Source: Paenibacillus eucommiae (GTDB lineage Bacteria; Bacillota; Bacilli; Paenibacillales; NBRC-103111). From it: a stretch of DNA of 64,000 nucleotides. The notes below the pieces were generated by a model. The model saw nothing but the letters and a program-made list of their open reading frames with translations. It was not told the DNA's origin and made no database searches. Position 1 is the stretch's first letter. Each line of letters begins with the position of its first letter. The DNA lies in assembly GCF_017874215.1 (NCBI RefSeq), contig NZ_JAGGLB010000003.1, positions 434,001 to 498,000 on the forward strand, read 5' to 3'. Shown in pieces: positions 1 through 8,023 of the stretch. A program made the translations under genes and the position numbers.

Positions 1-492
1 TTCCAACAGTGCAACAATATATTTTACTTTGATGTTTTCAGCTTCCCCTGAGAAAATTAATTGGGTAGCTGGTACTGCATCAATAGTGATCTCAGACACT
101 TCATCTTCTTTATAATTTTTGAGAGATACGGCTGTGCCGCTTATAAACGTATTCTTAAAATCCTCTAATGCTGCGCCATCGGAATAATCATTCTTAGACA
201 CTTCATTTATCATAATATACTGTTCTTTACCACGATTAGACGCACTTATCTTGGCTAACTGCTTGAGGGCAGCGTCGTCTTTCCACTCTTTTGGTACAGT
301 GATCTCAAAATTACCATCTGGTGCAGTTAACGTTTTCCCTTTAAACTCCGGTTTAGTCTCACTTGTTGCTTGACTGCCAGGACTGGATGATGCTCCATTT
401 GTTGCTTCGTTTTTTGGGCTGCACCCTGTAAAAATTAATAATGAGGCCATTCCTGTAATCAAAATTTTTCCTAGGTGTTTGGGTGTGTTCAC
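1..492 (-). CDS. Partial lipoprotein of unknown function (C-terminus beyond window)
   Basis: An open frame of 164 codons runs from a GTG at 492-490 to the window edge. A GAAAGGAA ribosome site lies just upstream. The N-terminus has a lysine-containing n-region, a hydrophobic stretch and a lipobox ending FTGC (Cys24), followed by a Ser/Thr/Gly-rich linker. It should therefore be a lipid-anchored surface protein. The next part (KPEFKGKTLTAPDGNFEITV and onward) reads as a globular beta-rich domain of the sort seen in small secreted stress or PsbP-like proteins, but I do not recognise the family. The lipobox and frame are directly visible; the function is unknown. Confidence 0.75.
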   Translation of the reverse strand, partial: MNTPKHLGKILITGMASLLIFTGCSPKNEATNGASSSPGSQATSETKPEFKGKTLTAPDGNFEITVPKEWKDDAALKQLAKISASNRGKEQYIMINEVSKNDYSDGAALEDFKNTFISGTAVSLKNYKEDEVSEITIDAVPATQLIFSGEAENIKVKYIVALLE

Positions 493-605
493 TTATGTAG
501 TTCCTTTCTTGTGACAATTTTTGATTGGACACTATAACCTACTTACACTAACACCTTATGCTTTGAAACACAAATGGGGGTGAAAAATTGTCAATGATTG
601 TCGAT

Positions 606-1673
606 TCAAAAAGAGGATTTATCATGCAGCGCTGCTTGCCGCTTGTATTGATCTTCAATAACGAGGCAGGCCATGGCTTCCACCACAGGAATAATTCTCG
701 GACAAATACATGGGTCATGCCGTCCCTTAGTGACGATGGTCTGCTCCTCCCCGTTAGTACGGACGGTTTGTTGTGGAAGAGAAATAGAAGAAGTCGGCTT
801 CACAGCAACTCTGAATATAATCTCCTCTCCTGTGCTTATCCCTCCAACAATGCCACCCGAATGATTGCTCAAAAAACCGGTAGCGTCCATTTGATCATTA
901 TGCTCGCTGCCCAGCATGTCAGCTGCTGCAAAGCCAGCACCAAATTCGATTCCTTTAACAGCACCGATCGAAAGCATCGCTTTGGCAAGCTCGGCATCAA
1001 GCTTATCAAACACAGGTTCACCTATGCCTGGACTCAGACCTCGAATTCTGCATTCCACTATGCCTCCACAGCTATCCCCGATTGACGATAAATACTGAAT
1101 TTTTTCAATCATTGCTTCTGCAGCTTGAGGATCGCAAGCTCTCACATCATTTTTTTCGATTATGCTTTCATCAAATGTATTACAGCGGATTCCCCCGATC
1201 TCTTGGGAGTAGGCAATGATACTTATTCCCCTGTTTTCCAGCAATTTACGGGCGACTGCTCCTGCCGCCACCCTCCCTGCTGTCTCCCGTCCTGAAGCTC
1301 TTCCACTGCCCCGGTGATCGCGGATTCCATATTTTTTCAGATAAGTAAAGTCCGCATGTCCTGGACGGAATGCATGTTGAATATCCGTGTAAGCCTCGGG
1401 TCTCATATCTGTATTTTGCAAAATAATAAATAGCGGTGTTCCCGTAGTTTTCCCCTCATAAATACCCGAAAGAATACGAATGATATCATATTCCTTTCTA
1501 GGAGAGGTAACCGACGATTGGCCTGGTTTTCTGCGATCCATTTGAATCTGAATGTACTGCTCATCGATTTCTACTCCAGGTGTAACCCCGTCGACAATAA
1601 CTCCAACTGCTTCACCATGCGATTCGCCAAAGGTTGTAATTTTAAACATGTCACCAAACGTATTTCCAGCCAT
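606..1673 (-). CDS. aroC: Chorismate synthase
   Basis: Converts 5-enolpyruvylshikimate-3-phosphate to chorismate, the last step of the shikimate pathway, using reduced FMN. At 355 residues it has near-normal family length. The N-terminal signature GESHG is at residues 16-20, the RDHRGSGRASGRETAGR signature is near 115-135, and the C-terminal GRHDPCICPR motif is present. The ATG follows AGGAGG with good spacing. The gene stands alone rather than next to aroB or aroH, and is divergent from a LysR gene 130 bases away, which suggests dedicated regulation or a second copy. B. subtilis calls this enzyme AroF. Function is secure; whether it is the only chorismate synthase in the genome cannot be told here. 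Confidence 0.95.
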   Translation of the reverse strand: MAGNTFGDMFKITTFGESHGEAVGVIVDGVTPGVEIDEQYIQIQMDRRKPGQSSVTSPRKEYDIIRILSGIYEGKTTGTPLFIILQNTDMRPEAYTDIQHAFRPGHADFTYLKKYGIRDHRGSGRASGRETAGRVAAGAVARKLLENRGISIIAYSQEIGGIRCNTFDESIIEKNDVRACDPQAAEAMIEKIQYLSSIGDSCGGIVECRIRGLSPGIGEPVFDKLDAELAKAMLSIGAVKGIEFGAGFAAADMLGSEHNDQMDATGFLSNHSGGIVGGISTGEEIIFRVAVKPTSSISLPQQTVRTNGEEQTIVTKGRHDPCICPRIIPVVEAMACLVIEDQYKRQAALHDKSSF

Positions 1674-1802
1674 GATATAGCCTCCTATTTGTGTTCATTT
1701 ATGGTCATTTGACATATAAGATCTACTTCAATTATAATTTCCCCATCAAAATAAATGAAATCGTAATTTTATCAACTTGTCATAGAGAGGATCTATATCA
1801 TA

Positions 1803-2705
1803 ATGATGATGAATATGGAATGGTATCGTATTTTTCTATATGCAGCTAGATTAGGCAATTTAACAAGGGCCGCAGAAGAGCTTCATATTACTCAGCCCTC
1901 TGTTAGCTATGCGCTGAAGCAATTGGAAGCGGGCTTAGGTGTGAAGCTGTTTAACCGGATTTCCAAAGGAATCAAGCTGACATCTGAAGGCATTGCCTTG
2001 CTCGAATATGTGGAGCAGTCTTTTTCATTACTCCATGCCGGGGAAAGTAAAGTTCATTCTCTAAAAAATCTTGCAGCAGGAGAGCTTCGCATAGGGGCTA
2101 GCGGGCCGATTATTAAGCATCTTCTCTTGTCTCCGCTGGATCAATTCCATACCGATAACCCGGGCGTTCGCATCCGTCTATCGCAAGGAAAAACTGCGGA
2201 AATCAGGAAACAGCTAAAAGAAGGGCAAATTGATTTAGGTTTTGTTCATCTGCCCTTATTTGATCATGACCTCCATGTGGAGCATTTAATCACTATTCAA
2301 GATTGTTTCGTCGTAGGTCCTGCTTACAGGGGAATGGCCAATCATCCGATTTCTTCGGCAGAGCTGGCCCAAATACCACTTCTCCTCTTGTCTCAAGGAA
2401 GCAGCACCCGACAATTTGTTGAACAGTGGCTTTCCTCTCAAGGCTTATCTGTCGAAGTCGATATTGAGCTCAGCAGTTTGGATATGTTGATTGAGCTGGC
2501 TCAGCGTGGCTATGGGGCCGCCTTTGTGACAAGCTCCTTTGTGAAGTCTGAATTAATGGCTGAAAAGCTATTTCAACTGCAGCCCATTGAAGCAATACCC
2601 ACGCGTTCCATAGGTGCGGCGACACGACGGGACATTTCTTTATCCATTGCTGCACAATATTTTATGGATTTGGTACGGAGAAAAATGCTTAGTGGCGTCC
2701 TTTGA
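1803..2705 (+). CDS. LysR-family transcriptional regulator
   Basis: A 300-residue LysR-type regulator. The winged helix-turn-helix is at residues about 5-64 (RAAEELHITQPSVSYALKQL), followed by a periplasmic-binding-protein-like effector domain. Several ATG codons follow one another; the first is best placed after AGAGAGG. It is divergent from aroC, the classic arrangement for a LysR protein and its target, so control of chorismate synthase is inferred. The final codons (about R-K-M-L-S-G-V-L-stop) lie inside a dispersed repeat that starts near 2680, so the natural C-terminus seems to have been replaced by repeat sequence. Effector unknown. Confidence 0.9.
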   Translation: MMMNMEWYRIFLYAARLGNLTRAAEELHITQPSVSYALKQLEAGLGVKLFNRISKGIKLTSEGIALLEYVEQSFSLLHAGESKVHSLKNLAAGELRIGASGPIIKHLLLSPLDQFHTDNPGVRIRLSQGKTAEIRKQLKEGQIDLGFVHLPLFDHDLHVEHLITIQDCFVVGPAYRGMANHPISSAELAQIPLLLLSQGSSTRQFVEQWLSSQGLSVEVDIELSSLDMLIELAQRGYGAAFVTSSFVKSELMAEKLFQLQPIEAIPTRSIGAATRRDISLSIAAQYFMDLVRRKMLSGVL

Positions 2706-2978
2706 GGTACCTGTTCAAGAATTGGCAGCGTAGCAGGAGGGAAGGAATGTGGGCTCCAGCCGCTGTTAAAGATGTGTTTCCTTATTTGGACTTGGTGGTA
2801 GAAACACATCTTTAAATGCGGACGCTATCGCTCTTCCTCCCACATCCCTTCCCTCTCTCTCAACTGCAGAGTTCAGAACAAGCTATTCTCAAACGGACGG
2901 CCAAAAAAGATTTTTCTCTTTGCTGGAGGGGGAATTCCCTCGCGGTTGTAGGCGCAGGGGTTGAAGATTGGTAATTTT
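2680..2978 (+). repeat. Dispersed intergenic palindromic element, copy 1
   Basis: About 290 bases, matching copies near 6072, 27120 and 39838. The left end reads GAGAAAAA...GGCGTCCTTTGAGG. A central imperfect palindrome contains GTGGGCTCCAGCCGCTGTTA and, further on, AAACACATCTTTAAATGCGG. A right tail has CAAACGGACGGCCA and a GGAGG-rich segment. This copy overlaps the 3' end of the LysR gene and fills the space to the next gene. There is no ORF inside worth calling. The remaining bases to 3106 show nothing further. Confidence 0.85.
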
Positions 2979-3106
2979 GTGTCTCCACAAGCTTGCCCTA
3001 ACAATTACAGATGAAAAAAATTGAGCATCATATACGTTCTCTTTTATGCATTAAAAGACGCCCCACAATTGCTGGAGCGTCTTCTAAGAGATATCAAGTA
3101 TTAAGT

Positions 3107-3724
3107 TCATTTCCGGTTTGTATAATGCTGATCAAACCACTCTTTGGCCTTTTCAACCTCTTCGCGTGTTAATTGATGTCCGCCCTCTGTCCAATATTCG
3201 GTTACATCTGCACCTGCTTGACGCAAATGCGCGGAAAGCTCTTTGGTTTGCTCCGGGTCGATCAACGAATCCCGCTTTCCTGCTCCAATGAAGACCGGGA
3301 CGTTAGCCAGGCTGGGCAGCTCGATATGTTGACGGGGAACCATCGCATGGAATAGGATAGCACCTTGAAGTGAGTTCTGATGGTGATATAACAAACTTGC
3401 CGCGATATTGGCTCCATTCGAGTAACCGATAGCTACGACATGATCACGATTAAAGCTGTACTGCTCAGCAAAATCCGATATATGGTCATTCAGCTCTTGC
3501 GTCCTGAAAATAAGATCTTCAATATCAAATACGCCTTCAGCCAGCCGACGGAAAAATCTAGGCATTCCATTTTCTAAGACGTTGCCCCTAACTCCAAGCA
3601 CAGACGCATCAGGCGCAATGATTTCTGCTAATGACAACAAGTCGCGTTCGTTGCCGCCTGTACCGTGAAGCAGCAGTAAAGTCGGCAAGTCCTTCCTTTT
3701 TCCCTCTATAAAAACATGCTTCAT
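3107..3724 (-). CDS. Alpha/beta hydrolase, carboxylesterase/phospholipase family (MhqD-like)
   Basis: A 205-residue cytoplasmic serine hydrolase. LLLHGTGGNERDLL (residues about 16-29) forms the oxyanion region, GYSNGA (about 98-103) carries the nucleophile, and the C-terminal GGHQLT supplies the histidine. It lies 26 bases downstream of a glyoxalase-fold ring-cleaving dioxygenase gene in the same direction. In B. subtilis that pairing corresponds to mhqO-mhqD, which are induced by hydroquinones and aldehydes. The family fit and the operon are clear; the physiological substrate is inferred from the neighbour. Confidence 0.85.
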   Translation of the reverse strand: MKHVFIEGKRKDLPTLLLLHGTGGNERDLLSLAEIIAPDASVLGVRGNVLENGMPRFFRRLAEGVFDIEDLIFRTQELNDHISDFAEQYSFNRDHVVAIGYSNGANIAASLLYHHQNSLQGAILFHAMVPRQHIELPSLANVPVFIGAGKRDSLIDPEQTKELSAHLRQAGADVTEYWTEGGHQLTREEVEKAKEWFDQHYTNRK

Positions 3725-3750
3725 TTGAACCCCTCCTTTATGGTTAATTA

Positions 3751-4731
3751 TTAGTTTGTAGTTTCCAATGGTTTTAGTTTCGCTTCAATTGCTGCCCGCT
3801 GATTTTCGAAGTACGGAGGCAGTGCCAGGCGTTCCCCCAGATGCTCGAAAGACTCGTCGCCCTCGAAGCCAGGACCATCTGTGGCCAACTCGAATAATAT
3901 GCCATTTGGCTCTCTAAAATATAGGGAACGGAAGTAGTACCGTTCAACAAATCCTGAATTGGGCAGCCCCGCCTGGTTGAGTACGTCCACCCATTTACGA
4001 AGCTCTTCCTCGGTCTCAACCCGGAAAGCTACATGGTGCACGCTCCCCCGCCCTGGCCGTTCTCTAGGCAGATCATCACGTTCCACCAAATAAACTTCAC
4101 CGCCAGTGCCGCCTTCTCCTGTTTCAAACACACGAACCTGGCTCTGCTCTTGTCCAGCGGAGGTGAAGCTCTCCTTTTCGCGGTAATTCAGTACGTCCAT
4201 CAGCACCTTTGCGGTCCGTTCCGGACGGGATACGGTTAAGGTAACAGGACCCAGGCCTAGAATGCCATGCTCAGCTGGTACAGGGCTCTTGTCCCATGGC
4301 TTACCGCCAGGGGTCCCAACATTGTGCTCATCAGAGACAAGCATTAAACGCTGGCCTTCAAAATCACGGAATGACAGCGATGCACGGCCTGCCACCTGCA
4401 CGATCTCATCATGATCGACTGCGCTTTGCTCGAAACGATTTTTCCAATATTGTATAGATGCATCATTCGGAACACGAAGTGAAGTAAGTGAGATGCTATT
4501 TGTCCCGAAAACAGTATGACCAGCATGAGGAATTTCGAAAAAGGTCAAATCTGTACCCGGGTTTCCCCGCTCATCGGCATAAAATAAGTGATATACAGAA
4601 GTATCATCTTGGTTAACTGTTTTTTTGACAAGTCTTAGCCCTAATATTTGTGTATAGAATTCATAATTACCTTTCGCATTAGCCGTTATAGCTGAGACAT
4701 GGTGTTGTCCTTTAAGTGGTTTAAGATTCAT
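3751..4731 (-). CDS. Ring-cleaving dioxygenase, glyoxalase superfamily (MhqO-like)
   Basis: A 326-residue vicinal-oxygen-chelate protein with two glyoxalase-like modules. The first begins GQHHVSAITANAKGNYEFYT and the second is around GSVHHVAFRVETEEEL; histidines at these starts and a later glutamate (NGILFELATDGPGF) would bind the metal. The start was placed at the ATG at 4731 because GAGGGAGAG lies 7 bases upstream; a longer frame begins at 4770 without a ribosome site. It resembles B. subtilis MhqO, a presumed catechol/hydroquinone dioxygenase, and is followed by the esterase gene. A good sigma-A promoter with a palindrome just downstream precedes it. Confidence 0.9.
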   Translation of the reverse strand: MNLKPLKGQHHVSAITANAKGNYEFYTQILGLRLVKKTVNQDDTSVYHLFYADERGNPGTDLTFFEIPHAGHTVFGTNSISLTSLRVPNDASIQYWKNRFEQSAVDHDEIVQVAGRASLSFRDFEGQRLMLVSDEHNVGTPGGKPWDKSPVPAEHGILGLGPVTLTVSRPERTAKVLMDVLNYREKESFTSAGQEQSQVRVFETGEGGTGGEVYLVERDDLPRERPGRGSVHHVAFRVETEEELRKWVDVLNQAGLPNSGFVERYYFRSLYFREPNGILFELATDGPGFEGDESFEHLGERLALPPYFENQRAAIEAKLKPLETTN

Positions 4732-4806
4732 CGTGCATCTCTCCCTCATGATAGAGTAGTTAAGAACCATAAGTTATCCAAGTTCATTATCAACAAACAA
4801 CTTACT

Positions 4807-4855
4807 TTAATATATTAACTAACATTATTATATCACGTTACCTGTCTTTTTACAA
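4807..4855 (-). promoter_or_regulatory. Promoter and palindromic operator of the dioxygenase-esterase operon
   Basis: On the minus strand a -35 TTGTAA (4850-4855) and a -10 TATAAT (4827-4832) are 17 bases apart. The perfect palindrome TTAATATATTAA (4807-4818) falls just after the expected start of transcription, where a repressor would block it. In B. subtilis the equivalent operon is repressed by the MarR-type MhqR; no such gene is in this window, so the regulator is unknown. Confidence 0.6.
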
Positions 4856-4869
4856 ATACGAATATGATT

Positions 4870-4975
4870 AAAGAAAACCTCCTTGCCCTTTGAATTACGT
4901 GTTCATGACGTGGGTGAGTTACGGGAGGGAATGACTGTGGGCTCCAGCCGCTGTTAAAGATTTGTTCCCTTCAAT
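4870..4975 (+). repeat. Dispersed intergenic element, copy 2 (truncated)
   Basis: Only the left part of the element is present. It runs from a degraded left end (CCTTTGAATTACGTGTTCAT) through GTGGGCTCCAGCCGCTGTTA and AAAGATTTGTTCCCTTCAAT; the right arm and tail are missing. The rest of the gap to 5065 contains a hairpin-like AAGAATGGCTC/GAGCCATTCTT pair (about 5008-5048), which could serve as a terminator for the gene at 5066. Confidence 0.7.
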
Positions 4976-5005
4976 GGAATGAATGATGACTCCCTTGGAG
5001 AATAA

Positions 5006-5050
5006 ATGAGAGCCATTCTTTTACAGTAAATGAAAAAGAATGGCTCCCAT
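5006..5050 (-). terminator. Probable terminator of the esterase gene at 5066
   Basis: Inverted arms GAGCCATTCTTTT and AAAAGAATGGCTC are separated by about 13 bases, immediately downstream of the stop of the minus-strand hydrolase gene. The A-rich/T-rich flanks would allow either strand to terminate. Confidence 0.55.
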
Positions 5051-5065
5051 AACATATATGTATAC

Positions 5066-5869
5066 TTAGAAATTAGATGAAAATCTCCGTTTAATAAACT
5101 GTTCGCATAAAAAAGTCCATGTTCTAACGCTTGCATCATCTTCGGCTAATCCCATACCATGCGGCCCGCTTTCGTAAACCTGCATTTCATAAGGAATGTT
5201 ATGTTTACCTAATGCTTGTGCAAATTGGATACTATTCTCTACAGAAACAACCGCGTCATCTGCAGTATGCCATAAAAAAGTTGGAGGCGTTTCGGACGAA
5301 ACCTGAAGTTCACTCGATAGGTGCCGCTTCAATTCATCAGGAGCATCAAATCCGATCAAGTTGTCCATAGAGCCCTGGTGCCTATTTACTTGGAAGCTAA
5401 TAACTGGATAGCATAGAACTGAGAGATCCGGACGGCTGCTTTCCTGCTGAATGGGATCAGGATCGTTCTTGATGCCATGGTCGAAATGAGTTGCTGCCGT
5501 TGATGCCAAATGTCCCCCTGCTGAAAAACCCAAGATACCAATTTGCCGGGGGTTGATGGACCATTTTTGGGCATGATGACGGACGTACCGGATTGCGCGT
5601 TGGGCATCCATCAAAGGGACTGGATGTTTGTACGGAGCTAACCTGTAATTCAGCACGAAAGCCGAGATTCCAATACTATTTAACCACCTGGCGATAGGTT
5701 CTCCTTCATGCGGAGCAAGACCAGCATACCCTCCACCTGGGCATACAATAATAGCGCCGATTTCTTTGTCAGATTCAATGGTGTAACAGTCCAGCAAAGG
5801 ACTGCTTTGATTGATTTCTTCATTAAATAAAGGTGCTCCCTCTGGCCATATCAATAAACTCGTTTTCAT
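5066..5869 (-). CDS. Alpha/beta hydrolase, acetyl-esterase/lipase-like
   Basis: A 267-residue serine esterase without a signal peptide. CPGGGYAGLAPHEGEP (oxyanion hole), GFSAGGHLAS (nucleophile elbow), HTADDAVV (acid) and SGPHGMGLA (histidine) are all present. The pattern fits the BD-FAE/acetylxylan-esterase-like group that removes acetyl groups from plant oligosaccharides. The start was set at the ATG at 5869 because GGAGGGG lies 5 bases upstream; a longer frame to 5914 has no such site. The gene is flanked by dispersed elements on both sides and has no operon partner, so the substrate is unknown. Confidence 0.88.
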   Translation of the reverse strand: MKTSLLIWPEGAPLFNEEINQSSPLLDCYTIESDKEIGAIIVCPGGGYAGLAPHEGEPIARWLNSIGISAFVLNYRLAPYKHPVPLMDAQRAIRYVRHHAQKWSINPRQIGILGFSAGGHLASTAATHFDHGIKNDPDPIQQESSRPDLSVLCYPVISFQVNRHQGSMDNLIGFDAPDELKRHLSSELQVSSETPPTFLWHTADDAVVSVENSIQFAQALGKHNIPYEMQVYESGPHGMGLAEDDASVRTWTFLCEQFIKRRFSSNF

Positions 5870-6071
5870 ATATTCCCCTCCATCATTAAATACATGCAAA
5901 CCAAATAAATCCAATGGTAGTATATCACTTGTAATTATTAAAAAAAAGACATTTTTTGCTCAAAATCGTATCCTTGTTTGCATGCAGGAAATCGGTGTCC
6001 AACCTTATCATAGAACAGCAAAAAGAGGGTTGAAACTAGTTCATCCCTTTGATAGAAAATAGAAAACATCG

Positions 6072-6362
6072 GTAATCACAGTTCTTCCGCTCCCGCACCA
6101 GTGAGAGAACTCCCTCCAACCGAAGGGAAACCTTGTGGCTTGTGTCCGTTTGAGCTTGGTGTTCTTACGGTTTGTAGCTGAGAGGGAAAGGATGTGGTGG
6201 AAGAGCGCTAGCACCCGCCTTTAAAGATTTGTTCCTACCTACTCACTATTCCACTCAAGGGAACAAATCATTAACCAGCGGCAGGAACCCACATCCTTTC
6301 CCTCTGCAACGCACCAACGTCACGAACGCACATCAAAGGACGCCACAAGACGTTTTTCTAAA
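6072..6362 (-). repeat. Dispersed intergenic element, copy 3 (reverse orientation)
   Basis: Read on the minus strand it starts TAGAAAAACGTCTTGTGGCG at the stop codon of the small membrane protein gene. It continues through a palindrome with GGAACAAATCTTTAAAGGCG and ends with CAAACGGACACAAGCC and a GGTTGGAGGGAG tail. All parts match copies 1, 4 and 5. It occupies nearly the whole space between 5914 and 6358. Confidence 0.85.
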
Positions 6363-6693
6363 ACTGAAGGACACCATAACCTATTAATATAATGATAAGA
6401 ATAGCTGCGGCAAATACAGCCCATAGCCAGCCCACTTTTTTGTTTTTTGCTTTTCGTCCAACGATGACCTCCATGATACCGATCAACACAATAGCAGCTA
6501 TGCCCTTAACGACATATTTCATTGGAAATTCCATAATGACAAGCATTCCGATTCCGGAAACAAGCATGATGACATAAAATAGTCGCTGAAGGATCAAAGT
6601 AAATTTTTGTCCTTTGAACAAGCAAGTTAGGATAAATAAAAAGATGAGGACAAGCCATGATCCCGCATGAGAATTTTGAAAAATAGAGTGCAC
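6358..6693 (-). CDS. YisL-like (DUF1516/UPF0344) membrane protein
   Basis: A 111-residue protein with four hydrophobic segments (about 12-30, 36-52, 60-82, 88-108) and the HxxxW region near the N-terminus that is typical of the B. subtilis YisL family, a small Bacillales membrane family of unknown role. GTG is the start, preceded by AAAGGAG. It is monocistronic; a dispersed element begins exactly at its stop codon. The family assignment comes from topology and the GQKFTLILQRLFYVIMLVSG-type segment; no biochemical role is known. Confidence 0.7.
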   Translation of the reverse strand: MHSIFQNSHAGSWLVLIFLFILTCLFKGQKFTLILQRLFYVIMLVSGIGMLVIMEFPMKYVVKGIAAIVLIGIMEVIVGRKAKNKKVGWLWAVFAAAILIIILIGYGVLQF

Positions 6694-6736
6694 AGTAATC
6701 TCCTTTCAACAAGTTAGTTAGTTATGTGGGAATACA

Positions 6737-6756
6737 ATATGTGCAAACGCACATAT
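6737..6756. promoter_or_regulatory. Perfect inverted repeat upstream of the YisL-like gene
   Basis: ATATGTGC and GCACATAT flank the loop AAAC, 44 bases upstream of the GTG start. It could be an operator overlapping the promoter; no cognate regulator is apparent. Confidence 0.35.
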
Positions 6757-6883
6757 GCTTCCATCATAACAGCGCCCCTACTCGGATGACAACGAACAAA
6801 AGGAAGCAGCCTTATTTTGTTCATAACTTTTTGAACAAGTTTAAAACGACTCTTGGAACACAGAGCACCTACAAATTAATCTT

Positions 6884-8023
6884 TTAGAAGATAAAATTCG
6901 TATGGTCAACTCTGGAGTGAACTTCCACAGTGAACTCAGATGAGGCATAAATGTCAATCCAATCCTGCTTCATTTTGCCCCAGTATGTTGGGTGTCTGCG
7001 ATGGATGCGTTCCCCTATACCTAGTAAATCAACCTTATGCTTTTGTGAATACTGGATGAAACGCTGGACTTCGTCGGTAATAACCACATTTAGCTTTATT
7101 TCCATTTCGGAAATCGTATCTGGGTTAATCGTGATTTCAGGGCACTCCATGTTCGTAATATTAAGATCCGCATAAATTTTAATTCGAATCAGCGGTTTTA
7201 GCTGGTTATCGACAACAATCTCTATTTGGCTTCTGTTATTGATATTTTCAAAAGTAATTGTTTTGCTCGTTCCGCAAGGAACGGTTTCTGAGGAATTATC
7301 CATTTTGTTCACTGCACGAAGAAAACCCTTGGTTTCCAAGCCCCGCATATGTCCTTTCAGATTGCTGCCGTGAAACACAAACAGACCTACTGTTTGCAGA
7401 AGTTTAATCTTCCTATCGTTTGGATCGTTCGTGATTTGAACCGCAGGCAAGCTTATGTCGTTGTAATGATTGACCAGATCTTGATAAACATCAATTAACC
7501 TCACCTGCTGTGTCAATGCCGTGCTCTCTCCCCCCTCAGTCAAGCCCTTTAGTGCTTGGGAAGTAATCGTTGCCTGTGGTGTGGAAACTTGTAATACCTC
7601 GGAAGCTTCCCCTTCTGTTACATAGAGCAAAGTTGAATTTCTAAACTGCTTTAAACGCCGGATACCGTCGATATGGTTTTCAATTCCGGCTTCCAATATA
7701 TTCTTGCTGAACAAAATAGCCGAGGTATGCCCCCATAGCAGTGTGCGGTCGGCTTTAATTCGCATAAGACGGGCCGCTTCAAACAAGCTTTTACCTTCAA
7801 TCGAAAGCAAAAAGGTGCGGTCCTGCATACCTTTTGGATTTTGCCCTGGGGGGGTAACCTTCGCTATTTCTGCAGTCAATTTAATTAAGCCGCTTTTCCC
7901 CTTATCAATAGCAATCGCATGGACAATATATAACTCGTTCAATTCATATTTACCCTTGCACCCAGAGCTAATTCCGCAAAGGCCGAATACAACGACTAAG
8001 ACCCAAATCGCTCTAATCATCAT
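6884..8023 (-). CDS. Ger(x)C-family germinant-receptor lipoprotein (operon 1)
   Basis: A 379-residue C subunit of a nutrient-germinant receptor, anchored in the spore inner membrane. A signal peptide ends in the lipobox SSGC (Cys22), followed by the family start KYELNELYIVHAIAIDKG. The C-terminal part contains the QKHKVDLLGIGERIHRRHP-type segment common to GerAC/GerBC/GerKC. It is the last gene of a B-A-C operon and overlaps the A-subunit gene by 4 bases (ATGA), so translation is coupled. The germinant cannot be read from sequence. Confidence 0.92.
   Translation of the reverse strand: MMIRAIWVLVVVFGLCGISSGCKGKYELNELYIVHAIAIDKGKSGLIKLTAEIAKVTPPGQNPKGMQDRTFLLSIEGKSLFEAARLMRIKADRTLLWGHTSAILFSKNILEAGIENHIDGIRRLKQFRNSTLLYVTEGEASEVLQVSTPQATITSQALKGLTEGGESTALTQQVRLIDVYQDLVNHYNDISLPAVQITNDPNDRKIKLLQTVGLFVFHGSNLKGHMRGLETKGFLRAVNKMDNSSETVPCGTSKTITFENINNRSQIEIVVDNQLKPLIRIKIYADLNITNMECPEITINPDTISEMEIKLNVVITDEVQRFIQYSQKHKVDLLGIGERIHRRHPTYWGKMKQDWIDIYASSEFTVEVHSRVDHTNFIF

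Noticed and set aside
588..1085. Long plus-strand open frame opposite aroC
   Set aside because: It lies antisense to the well-supported chorismate synthase gene, and has no ribosome site or recognisable composition.
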